DNA of 6,650 nucleotides from an uncultured Clostridia bacterium (GTDB lineage Bacteria; Bacillota; Clostridia; Peptostreptococcales; Anaerovoracaceae). Made by a program: the position numbers and the translations under genes. The notes below the pieces were generated by a model. It saw only the letters and a list, made by a program, of their open reading frames with translations. It ran no database searches and was not told the origin of the DNA. Location: positions 1 through 6,650 of the forward strand of contig CAMIWY010000077.1 in the NCBI GenBank assembly GCA_946402595.1, read 5' to 3'. Position 1 is the first letter of the stretch, and each line of letters begins with the position of its first letter. Of the stretch, positions 1-6,039 are shown piece after piece.

Positions 1-56
1 GATTCATCCCGCTACCTATAGAGGATAGGGGTATTCTCACACAAATATGATAAAAT

Positions 57-176
57 GCAGCCTGTATATATATCCGGAAGGCTATCTCGCAGAAGAGCGG
101 GCAACCCGTAAGGATACAAAAATGTTGCGAAAAGCTCTTCGAGAATTATCGCCTGGAGGATATATACAAAGGCTGC
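57..176. repeat. 120-nt imperfect foldback (long stem-loop) downstream of the Na+/Pi symporter gene
   Basis: Two 19-base arms at 57-75 and 158-176 are inverted copies with 17 of 19 positions matching. Each begins with GCAGCC and ends with TATATATCC when read inward. Further nested helices continue the stem: 79-82 with 151-154, 86-89 (CTCG) with 140-143, 93-98 (AAGAGC) with 134-139, and 101-105 (GCAAC) with 124-128. About 18 bases remain as an apical loop. On the minus strand it lies 10 bases past the symporter stop codon and is followed by a short T-rich stretch (ATTTTA), so it could act as an oversized terminator or 3'-end stabiliser. On the plus strand a -10-like TATGAT (46-51) lies just upstream of the first arm, so a small RNA is also possible. 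No clear target-site duplication flanks it, which argues weakly against a MITE. The pairing is seen directly; the function is unknown. Confidence 0.55.
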
Positions 177-186
177 TACTATTAAC

Positions 187-1944
187 TTAGAATGAATATT
201 TCTCCTTGTACTCACTGAAGTACTTCTGGAATTCCTCATCCGATCTGTAATCGTGCTTCATGTGATACTCATGCAGCTTGATTCCTTCCGGACCGGATTC
301 GATAATATCCACGGCGATATTGCTGCAGTGATCTGAGATTCTCTCGTAGTCAGTCAGAAGATCGTTGAATACAAATCCGTTCTCAAGAGTACATTCCTGA
401 CGGCTGACTCTCTCTATGTGGTTAGCCTTGATTTCGTCACAGAGGTCATCGACTACCTCTTCAAGCGGCTCTATTCTCATGGCCAGAGCTCTGTCATTAT
501 TGATAAACGCATTGATAGTCATATCTGTGATATCACCGATTGCGTTTTCAAGAACACGGAGCTCCTTATCAGCCATTTCAGAGAAATTGACCTTTTTATC
601 CTGGATCTCCTGAACCGCTTCGCCGACATTTCTTGCGTGGTCGGACATTCTCTCGAAATCCGACAGTACTCTGAGGTACTTGTTGACGTCTCTTGACTGT
701 TCATCATCGAGGTTTGCTGAAGTGATCTTGAAAATATATGTTCCCAGCTTGTCCTCGTATCTGTCGATCACGCCTTCAAGTTCGAGTACTCTCTTGAGAC
801 CTGTCTTGCTGAATTCCTGTCTGATGGCAAGAGCCTCTTTAACGCTCTCGAGCGTCTTCTCAGCCATTGAGTCGATTACGGTTCTGCTCTGAGCAATAGC
901 CAGTGCAGGGTGGTCAAGGAATCTGGACTCGAGTCTGTCCATATCTGCCTGCTCGGCTGCAGCCTCTTCGCTCTCAGGGAAGAGCGCGATGACGATTTTC
1001 TCCAGGAGCCCTATAGCCGGTGCGAGGATTATAACAACTGCCAGTCTGTACAGTGTGTTAGTCAGAGCGACAGCTACCATTGTCATCGTAGTATGCATGA
1101 AGCTGAATCCGATGATAGCGTTGAGAATGTAGAATATAGAGCCCACGATTATGGCGCCGAGTACATCTATTATCAGATATACAAATGCTGTTCTCTTGCC
1201 GTTGGTGCTGGCTCCGAGAGCACTGAGCATTACCGGTACAGATGCACCGATTCCGATACCCATCAGGATCGGGAACGCCATGTCGAACTGTACAGCTCCG
1301 GTCATGGCAAGTGCCTGAAGAATACCTACAGCAGCACTTGCGCTCTGGATCACTGCGGTGATCAGGAGACCTACAAGAACGCCCAGGATAGGGTTGGAAA
1401 AGCTTGTCAGCATATCGATAAATTTCGGATCCTCTCTCAGAGGAGCGATAGAGCCTGACATCATGCTCATTCCATACATCAGGACCGCAAAGCCCATCAT
1501 GATTCCGCCTACATTCTTGGATGAAGTCTTCTTGGCGAACATCCACAGAATGATACCGAAGAGAGCCACAACTCCTGTAAGCACTTCAGTGCTGAAGTAG
1601 GATACTACGCTCGATCCGCCGCCGATGCTGTTCAGTGCGAGGATCCATCCGGTGATACTCGTACCGAGGATGGCTCCGAGAACGACTCCGATGGCCTGAC
1701 GGACCTTCATCATCCCCGAGTTGACGAAGCCGACGACCATGACAGATGTCGCAGATGAAGACTGGATAACTGCTGTTACTCCTGTTCCGAGCAGGATACC
1801 CTTGACAGGGTTGCCTGCCAGCTTGTACAGGACCATCTCCATCTTGCTTCCGGCTACTTTCTTGAGCGAGTCTCCCATTACGGACATTCCGAAGAGGAAG
1901 CACGCTACTCCGCCGAGAAGCGAAATAATGTTAGTAAAATCCAT
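187..1944 (-). CDS. Na+/phosphate symporter family protein with C-terminal PhoU domain
   Basis: A 585-residue inner-membrane protein, expected to import inorganic phosphate (or a related anion) driven by Na+. The N-terminal half holds the duplicated Na/Pi-cotransporter repeat. The first copy has the QSSS motif (61-64) followed by GTS (94-96). The second copy has QSAS (200-203) followed by a GAS-containing helix around 233-246. Hydrophobic segments fill residues 5-320. The C-terminal part (about 355-550) is a cytoplasmic helical PhoU-like domain with its two typical repeats, DFERMSDH (429-436) and DYERISDH (532-539). The length suits the NptA/YjbB-like fused family. I chose the ATG at 1944 because the protein then opens with the family's usual 'MDFTNIISLLGG' start. 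A purine-rich AAAAAAGGG lies upstream, although its spacing of about 12 bases is long. A TTG 17 codons further upstream has no ribosome binding site. The gene is probably monocistronic, preceded by a riboswitch-like leader. The substrate is inferred from the family. Confidence 0.93.
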   Translation of the reverse strand: MDFTNIISLLGGVACFLFGMSVMGDSLKKVAGSKMEMVLYKLAGNPVKGILLGTGVTAVIQSSSATSVMVVGFVNSGMMKVRQAIGVVLGAILGTSITGWILALNSIGGGSSVVSYFSTEVLTGVVALFGIILWMFAKKTSSKNVGGIMMGFAVLMYGMSMMSGSIAPLREDPKFIDMLTSFSNPILGVLVGLLITAVIQSASAAVGILQALAMTGAVQFDMAFPILMGIGIGASVPVMLSALGASTNGKRTAFVYLIIDVLGAIIVGSIFYILNAIIGFSFMHTTMTMVAVALTNTLYRLAVVIILAPAIGLLEKIVIALFPESEEAAAEQADMDRLESRFLDHPALAIAQSRTVIDSMAEKTLESVKEALAIRQEFSKTGLKRVLELEGVIDRYEDKLGTYIFKITSANLDDEQSRDVNKYLRVLSDFERMSDHARNVGEAVQEIQDKKVNFSEMADKELRVLENAIGDITDMTINAFINNDRALAMRIEPLEEVVDDLCDEIKANHIERVSRQECTLENGFVFNDLLTDYERISDHCSNIAVDIIESGPEGIKLHEYHMKHDYRSDEEFQKYFSEYKEKYSF

Positions 1945-2022
1945 ATATAACTTAAACCCTTTTTTATACCTTTCTGCGTCCCGCCCCTCTGACAAACAGG
2001 CAGAAGACCAGTTGCTGTTTAT

Positions 2023-2061
2023 AAAAAGAGACTTTCACCGCAAAACGACGGCAAAAGTCTC
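2023..2061 (-). terminator. Intrinsic terminator in the leader of the Na+/Pi symporter gene
   Basis: Read on the minus strand, GAGACTTTTGCCG (2061-2049) pairs with CGGTGAAAGTCTC (2040-2028) in a 13-bp stem that includes two G-U type pairs. The loop is 8 bases, and a TTTTT tract (2027-2023) follows immediately. The 5' arm of this hairpin is the same segment that forms the 3' strand of the closing helix of the upstream structured element, so the two folds exclude each other. The terminator ends about 78 bases before the symporter start codon, so it is an attenuator in the 5' leader and not the end of galT transcription alone. Confidence 0.85.
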
Positions 2062-2148
2062 GCTACTTCGAACATATTCCGGGGTATCTTTCCCGTACTG
2101 ACGAAATATGTCACGCATTTCTGCGCCAGCTACTCCCTATTTGGTCGC
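2048..2148 (-). ncRNA. Riboswitch-like leader element resembling yybP-ykoY (Mn2+) class, upstream of the Na+/Pi symporter
   Basis: The minus-strand RNA carries several marks of the yybP-ykoY family. The 5' strand has GGGAGTAGC (2137-2129), close to the family's L1 GGGGAGUAGC. The 3' strand has AGCGAGACTTTTGCC (2064-2050), close to the family's GAGACC-UUUGCC ending. GCT and AGC close the inner part of P1. A GCGCA-GAAA-TGCGT hairpin follows as P2. A longer arm pairs ACATATT (2112-2106) with AATATGT (2078-2072), and contains TCAGTACGGG (2102-2093) opposite CCCCG, resembling the family's UCAACAC-type L3. P1 would pair GACCAAA (2146-2140) with the TTTGCCGTC segment. Because that segment is also the 5' arm of the terminator, ligand binding should favour read-through (an ON switch). 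Family motifs are recalled from memory and not aligned. The gene downstream is not a typical Mn2+ exporter, so a Na+-sensing class or a divergent variant remains possible. Confidence 0.6.
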
Positions 2149-2153
2149 TTACA

Positions 2154-2182
2154 ACTTAATCATATACATCCGGTGATGTCAA
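2154..2182 (-). promoter_or_regulatory. Sigma-A-type promoter for the Na+/Pi symporter leader
   Basis: On the minus strand a perfect -35 TTGACA (2182-2177) is followed by a 17-base spacer and a weak -10, TTAAGT (2159-2154). The weak -10 is helped by an extended TG motif directly before it (TGA-TTAAGT). The predicted start near 2147 coincides with the first paired base of the riboswitch-like element, which supports both calls. This promoter lies in the gap after galT, so the symporter can be transcribed independently. Confidence 0.6.
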
Positions 2183-2241
2183 GCAGTTCGGTGATATTGT
2201 CTGACATATTTTTCAGTACAATTCAGTATTTTTAGCACATC

Positions 2242-3723
2242 CTAAACAGTCTGCAGGAATCTCAGGAAAGCCTCTCTTCCGGCTTCATCCCTCTTATATA
2301 CACCAGCGTGCTCAAGGACCTTCGAGAACACAATACCCGTCTCCTTCTGCACTATATCCAGAGCATTATCTGCAGTTATTTCGTATCTGCTGCTGAACTC
2401 CTCAGCCCAGTCAGCGTGCTTGGCTGTCATCTCATCAGCTCTGAGGTCTCCGCCGGCTGCAAGACAGTCAGCAACAGCCCTCAGCTCGTCCTTGAGTCTT
2501 GCAGGCAATACAGCCAGGCCCATTACCTCGATGAGTCCGATGTTCTCCTTCTTGATGTGATGCAGCTCTGCATGCGGATGATAGACCCCAAGCGGATGCT
2601 CCTCTGTTGTGATGTTGTTTCTGAGGACGAGGTCGAGCTCATACTTATCTCCGCGTCTTCTTGCGATCGGTGTGATCGTGTTGTGCGGAGTTCCTTCTGT
2701 CTCGGCATAGATGAATGCCTCTTCATCAGTATATGCTCTCCACTTTCCGAGGATCTTATCTGCAAGGTCGATGAGTCTTTCAGGATCTTCCGAGCTGATC
2801 CTTACGACAGACATCGGCCACTTTACGATTCCGGCCTCAACATCTTCGTAGCCGCTGAACACGAACGGTGTCTCAACAGGCGCTTTGGCCATCGCAAAAG
2901 TATAGTGTCCTCCCTGGAAGTGATCATGCGCAAGGATGGATCCGCCTACGATCGGCAGGTCAGCATTCGAGCCTACGAAGTAGTGCGGGAACTGACGGAC
3001 AAAATCGAGCAGCTTGGAGAAGCAAGCGCGGTCTATCTTCATCGGCGTATGCTCACGGTTGAAGCAGATGCAGTGCTCGTTATAGTAAACGTACGGCGAA
3101 TACTGCAGGAACCAGTCCGACCCGTTGATCGTGATAGGAACTATCCTGTGGTTCTGTCTTGCAGGGTGGTTGACTCTGCCTGCGTAGCCCTCATTCTCAG
3201 CGCACAGCTGGCATCTCGGATAAACGGATGCAGGCATGTTGCGGGCAGCAGCTATAGCCTTCGGGTCCTTCTCCGGCTTGGACAGGTTGATCGTTATATC
3301 CAGGTCGCCGTACTCTGTCGGAGCGACCCACTTCACATCCTTGCGGATGCGGTCTCTTCTAATATAGTTGGTATCCTGGCTGAATTCATAGTACCACTCA
3401 GTAGCAGCCTCCGGGCTCTCAGCGTATTTTGCCCCGAACTCCTTTATTACCTGCGCCGGCCTCGGTGTGAGCCTGCCCATGATCTCTGTATCGAAGAGGT
3501 CTCTGTAGACGACCGAGTTCTCCTTCAGGGTGCCGTTCTCATATGCAAAATCCGTGAGCGCGTCAAGTATGACGCTGAGCTCAGCTTCGTCCGGTACTTC
3601 TATGTCAGGTATGTCATCCGCGCCGATAACATCGATGATGGTATTCATCGCCCAGATGTATTCGCATTCTTCGATCAGGCCTTTGCCCAGTGCATATTCC
3701 GTAAGTGCTTTTACTGCGTTCAT
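2242..3723 (-). CDS. galT: UDP-glucose--hexose-1-phosphate uridylyltransferase, type 2 (Firmicutes) GalT
   Basis: A 493-residue cytoplasmic enzyme of the Leloir pathway. It transfers UMP between UDP-glucose and galactose 1-phosphate, giving UDP-galactose and glucose 1-phosphate. The length and sequence fit the longer Firmicutes type rather than the roughly 350-residue E. coli type. The HIT-like active-site motif is HDHFQGG (266-272), equivalent to HPHGQ in E. coli GalT; the second histidine is the expected UMP-carrying nucleophile. Other family-like segments are YPRCQLC (168-174), NREHTPM (222-228) and the C-terminal HPHAELHHIKKENIGLIEVMG (382-402). The ATG at 3723 is well supported by AGAAGGG about 8 bases upstream. 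No galK, galE or lac gene is visible beside it, so the usual galactose operon is either split or outside the window. I see no clear terminator in the 60 bases after the stop. Codon use resembles its neighbours. Confidence 0.95.
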   Translation of the reverse strand: MNAVKALTEYALGKGLIEECEYIWAMNTIIDVIGADDIPDIEVPDEAELSVILDALTDFAYENGTLKENSVVYRDLFDTEIMGRLTPRPAQVIKEFGAKYAESPEAATEWYYEFSQDTNYIRRDRIRKDVKWVAPTEYGDLDITINLSKPEKDPKAIAAARNMPASVYPRCQLCAENEGYAGRVNHPARQNHRIVPITINGSDWFLQYSPYVYYNEHCICFNREHTPMKIDRACFSKLLDFVRQFPHYFVGSNADLPIVGGSILAHDHFQGGHYTFAMAKAPVETPFVFSGYEDVEAGIVKWPMSVVRISSEDPERLIDLADKILGKWRAYTDEEAFIYAETEGTPHNTITPIARRRGDKYELDLVLRNNITTEEHPLGVYHPHAELHHIKKENIGLIEVMGLAVLPARLKDELRAVADCLAAGGDLRADEMTAKHADWAEEFSSRYEITADNALDIVQKETGIVFSKVLEHAGVYKRDEAGREAFLRFLQTV

Positions 3724-3997
3724 GTCTGTTTCCCTTCTCTGTATATCAGCAGGCTCATCCGCATTCAGCTGGTTCGTGCCTGCAGCGCAAATCGTTTCAA
3801 GACGGGTTAATCATATCATAAGCCGCCCTGTATTTCTGCACATATTGCAATCATCTTACCTCGCTCCCTATTCTTCCTACATCTCGCCATATTCCGTCTG
3901 CCGGAACTTGTTTGTGGTTTTTGCTAAATACCGTCCTCTTTTTTGCCTCTTTCAGGCGTATATTTGTGTATTTGTACAAAAACTTGCCCAAATTGTA
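3724..3997. other. Divergent intergenic region between galT and the trp T-box unit
   Basis: No gene is supported here. On the minus strand, the galT leader contains a TATGAT (3820-3815) that could be a -10 box about 90 bases before the start codon, but no good -35 lies 16-18 bases upstream of it. Between that and the galT start, GCAGGC (3749-3754) and GCCTGC (3778-3783) can pair across a 23-base loop, without a T-tract. The remaining 3830-3997 is pyrimidine-rich on the plus strand and shows no other structure that I can defend. Confidence 0.5.
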
Positions 3998-4026
3998 TTG
4001 ACAGCCCCTCTTTCCGATGCTAATGT
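3998..4026 (+). promoter_or_regulatory. Extended -10 promoter for the T-box/trpB2 unit
   Basis: A perfect -35 TTGACA (3998-4003) is followed by a 17-base spacer and -10 TAATGT (4021-4026). The -10 matches only half of the consensus but is preceded by TGC, an extended -10 motif. Transcription would start near 4033, about 27 bases before Stem I of the T-box. The architecture (perfect -35, extended weak -10) is the same as in the promoter of the symporter leader. Confidence 0.65.
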
Positions 4027-4059
4027 ATGTATCAACTTAATACCAATCAAACCAGAGAT

Positions 4060-4354
4060 GGAGAGTGAGTAGGCTTCGATGCTTGCATATGAGCGAGCTG
4101 CCGGCGGTGAGAGGGCAGCATGCGGAGGCGGAGCTGAATGGACTCCTGAGGGCGACAGGAAAGGGACTCAGGTCCTGAGTATGGGAGACGGAGAGAAAAC
4201 TTCGTTAACAAATGATGCGTATGTTGGTACGCAGTGAGTGGGCAGAGGCGACTCTGCCAAGCCGGGTGGCACCGCAAGAGATAAACTTATGTTGTTTTGT
4301 AATGACAAGCTCTTGTCCCAGCAAATCTGTTTTTGCCGGGACGGGAGCTTTTTT
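4060..4354 (+). promoter_or_regulatory. tRNA-Trp-responsive T-box riboswitch controlling trpB2
   Basis: A complete T-box leader. Stem I closes with GGAG (4060-4063) and CTCC (4143-4146). Its specifier loop has AGTGAGTA on the 5' side and GAATGGA on the 3' side, giving specifier codon UGG at 4139-4141 (Trp). An apical helix pairs GCTGCC with GGCAGC. CCTGAG/CTCAGG/CCTGAG segments (4145-4150, 4167-4172, 4174-4179) form the Stem II / IIA-B region. Stem III is TGCGTA (4216-4221) with TACGCA (4228-4233). The T-box core GGGTGGCACCGC spans 4264-4275; its bulge UGGC (4267-4270) would pair with an uncharged GCCA tRNA end, agreeing with the G discriminator base of bacterial tRNA-Trp. The antiterminator pairs GGG/CCC and GCAAGAG (4274-4280) with CTCTTGT (4310-4316), excluding the terminator. 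Low tryptophan and uncharged tRNA-Trp should therefore switch trpB2 on. Confidence 0.95.
4307..4354 (+). terminator. T-box-regulated intrinsic terminator
   Basis: AAGCTC (4307-4312), GTCCC (4315-4319) and GCAAA (4321-4325) pair with TTTGC, GGGAC and GAGCTT on the 3' side (to 4350), with small mismatches between the blocks. A run of T follows through 4354. The 5' arm is shared with the T-box antiterminator, so only one of the two structures can form at a time. The terminator ends about 125 bases upstream of the trpB2 start codon. Confidence 0.9.
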
Positions 4355-4478
4355 GATACATATCAGCACCCCAGTGATATTGACCATTGGCGGAACCGGG
4401 CTCCTGATCTGGCATACATTACTGGCCGCAGCGAAAAGCCGTGGCAGGAAAACGGTTCATGAAAGGAGAACTACTGCA
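4355..4478 (+). other. Untranslated spacer between the T-box terminator and trpB2
   Basis: This 124-base stretch has no gene of its own with a ribosome binding site. It happens to be open in the trpB2 reading frame and would encode a hydrophobic, glycine-containing segment (about 4350-4460) that is not expected in a soluble TrpB. The trpB2 ribosome binding site AAAGGAG lies at 4462-4468. Confidence 0.6.
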
Positions 4479-5846
4479 ATGGAATATTACCGCACATATC
4501 TGACAGAGGAAGAACTCCCTACACATTACTACAACCTGAGAGCAGACATGGAGAAGAAACCTGCTCCGCTGCTCAATCCGAGAACAATGCAGCCTATGAC
4601 AGCTGAAGAGCTCGAAGGTGTATTCTGTTCAGAACTTGTAAAGCAGGAACTCGACAACGACACAAGATTCTTCGAGATTCCTGAAGAAATACGAGATTAC
4701 TACAAGACATTCAGACCGTCGCCGCTGGTCCGGGCTTACAATCTGGAGAAGGCGCTCGGAACACCTGCTAAGATCTATTTCAAGTTCGAAGGAAACAACA
4801 CTTCCGGAAGTCACAAGCTCAACTCAGCCGCTGCGCAGGCATACTATGCCAGGAAGCAGGGCCTCAAGGGCGTAACGACCGAGACAGGCGCAGGACAGTG
4901 GGGTACAGCTTTGTCAATGGCGTGCGCATATTTCGGCCTCGACTGCAAAGTATACATGGTCAAGACTTCATACGAGCAGAAGCCTTTCCGCCGTGAAGTC
5001 ATGAGGACATACGGCGCAGAGGTAACCGCATCACCTTCGGATACAACTGAAGTAGGAAAGAAGATCCTCGCAGAGTTCCCGGGAACAGGCGGAAGTCTTG
5101 GCTGCGCCATCTCGGAAGCCGTTGAAGCCGCAGTTACAAGAGAAGGTTACAGATACGTCCTCGGAAGCGTGCTGAATCAGGTACTTCTTCACCAGAGCGT
5201 GATCGGACTCGAAGCACACAAGGCGCTCGAGAAGCTCGGCGTCACCCCTGACATAATCATCGGATGTACAGGCGGCGGATCCAACCTCGGCGGTCTGATC
5301 GCACCATTTATGGGAGAGAAGCTGAGAGGCGAGAAGGATTACAGGATCATCGGAGCTGAGCCTGCATCCTGCCCTAGCTTTACAAGAGGAAAGTACCTGT
5401 ACGACTTCTGCGACACCGGCAAAGTATGCCCGCTCGCAAAGATGTACACTCTCGGAAACGGATTCATGCCTTCGCCTATACATGCAGGCGGTCTCAGATT
5501 CCACGGAATGAGCACTATCCTTTCAGAGCTGTACGATCAGGGACTGATGGAAGCTGTCGCTTATGAGCAGACTGAGGTGTTCGAAGCAGCTGAAGTATTT
5601 GCCCGTGCAGAAGGCATCCTGCCTGCTCCTGAGAGCAGCCATGCCATCAAAGCGACGATAGATGAGGCCATGAAGTGCAAGGAATCTGGTGAAGAAAAAG
5701 TCATCCTCTTCGGTCTCTCCGGAACAGGATACTTCGACCTTGTGGCTTATCAGCAGTTCAACGATGGTACGATGACCGACTACATCCCTACGGATGAAGA
5801 CCTGGCAAAGGGACTCGCATTCGTGCCTCCTCAGCCAGAAGAATAA
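4479..5846 (+). CDS. trpB: TrpB2-type tryptophan synthase beta chain (PLP-dependent, stand-alone)
   Basis: A 455-residue cytosolic fold-type II PLP enzyme that condenses indole with serine (or a related substrate such as O-phosphoserine) to give tryptophan. The PLP lysine is K113 in GSHKLN (110-115). The catalytic glutamate is E136 in ETGAGQWG (136-143). The phosphate-binding glycine loop is GGGSN (265-269), and EGILPAPESSHA (378-389) and LSGTGYFD (413-420) match the C-terminal family motifs. The extended N-terminus (Y3 to about P80), the length of about 450 residues, and QWG rather than QHG mark the TrpB2 (trpB-related) subfamily, not the roughly 400-residue TrpB1. I chose the ATG at 4479 because AAAGGAG ends 10 bases upstream and the protein then starts like its relatives; the frame is open further upstream only by chance through the T-box. 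No trpA or other trp gene is adjacent, which fits a stand-alone indole-salvage role. Control is by the Trp T-box. Confidence 0.94.
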   Translation: MEYYRTYLTEEELPTHYYNLRADMEKKPAPLLNPRTMQPMTAEELEGVFCSELVKQELDNDTRFFEIPEEIRDYYKTFRPSPLVRAYNLEKALGTPAKIYFKFEGNNTSGSHKLNSAAAQAYYARKQGLKGVTTETGAGQWGTALSMACAYFGLDCKVYMVKTSYEQKPFRREVMRTYGAEVTASPSDTTEVGKKILAEFPGTGGSLGCAISEAVEAAVTREGYRYVLGSVLNQVLLHQSVIGLEAHKALEKLGVTPDIIIGCTGGGSNLGGLIAPFMGEKLRGEKDYRIIGAEPASCPSFTRGKYLYDFCDTGKVCPLAKMYTLGNGFMPSPIHAGGLRFHGMSTILSELYDQGLMEAVAYEQTEVFEAAEVFARAEGILPAPESSHAIKATIDEAMKCKESGEEKVILFGLSGTGYFDLVAYQQFNDGTMTDYIPTDEDLAKGLAFVPPQPEE

Positions 5847-5893
5847 TTAAGGATAATAAGCACCGGAATAATAGTAATTACCTTTCTGATACA

Positions 5894-5954
5894 CGGAAAA
5901 GCATCTGCCCTTCTCACTGCCATCGCAGGAGGGAGCAGATGCTTTCCGTTTTTT
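5894..5954 (+). terminator. Intrinsic terminator of trpB2
   Basis: GCATCTGC (5901-5908) pairs perfectly with GCAGATGC (5935-5942). The stem is extended by AAA/TTT and, across one bulged A, by CGG (5894-5896) with CCG (5946-5948). The loop is about 26 bases. TTTTTT (5949-5954) follows directly. It lies about 50 bases after the trpB2 stop and has a T-tract only in the plus direction, so it does not serve the convergent amidohydrolase gene equally well. Confidence 0.9.
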
Positions 5955-6011
5955 CTTATTATTTATAGTTCAGTCTTCAGGCATCACCTTGTGTTATCTG
6001 CCTTTGCGCTT

Positions 6012-6028
6012 TTTATAAGGCTTATAAA
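6012..6028. repeat. Short AT-rich palindrome near the end of the amidohydrolase gene
   Basis: TTTATAAG (6012-6019) and CTTATAAA (6021-6028) are perfect inverted copies around one central base. It lies 12 bases past the stop codon of the minus-strand gene. It has too small a loop to make a full hairpin, so it may be a protein-binding site, part of a weak 3'-end structure, or chance in an AT-rich gap. Confidence 0.35.
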
Positions 6029-6039
6029 CTGCCTCTTGT

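Noticed and set aside
12..239. A 75-codon minus-strand frame overlapping the symporter's 3' end
   Set aside because: It overlaps the C-terminal coding region in another frame, crosses the foldback, and has no ribosome binding site or recognisable domain.
910..1546. Open frames of 160-180 codons on both strands inside the symporter gene
   Set aside because: They are shadows of the symporter reading frame, with low-complexity Ser/Arg/Tyr/Cys-rich translations and no start signals.
1945..1995. Upstream TTG start adding 17 residues to the Na+/Pi symporter
   Set aside because: There is no ribosome binding site before the TTG, the added residues are hydrophilic and lysine-rich, and the family's normal N-terminus begins at the ATG at 1944.
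2203..2233. Repeated CAGTA next to T-runs (possible galT terminator)
   Set aside because: The copies are direct repeats, so they cannot form a hairpin; no terminator stem is present.
2308..3810. A 500-codon open frame on the plus strand, antisense to galT
   Set aside because: Its translation has no recognisable domain, is rich in Ser/Arg/Val/Leu runs typical of an antisense shadow, and overlaps a clear full-length galT with active-site motifs and a good ribosome binding site.
4212..4478. N-terminal extension of trpB2 to an upstream ATG (544 residues in total)
   Set aside because: The extra 89 codons run through T-box Stem III, the antiterminator and the terminator. The strong AAAGGAG and family-like N-terminus place the start at 4479.
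4459..4503. A 14-codon frame containing one Trp codon, overlapping the trpB2 start (a possible Trp leader peptide)
   Set aside because: It has only a weak ribosome binding site and a single Trp codon, and it lies downstream of the only terminator. Tryptophan control is already explained by the T-box.
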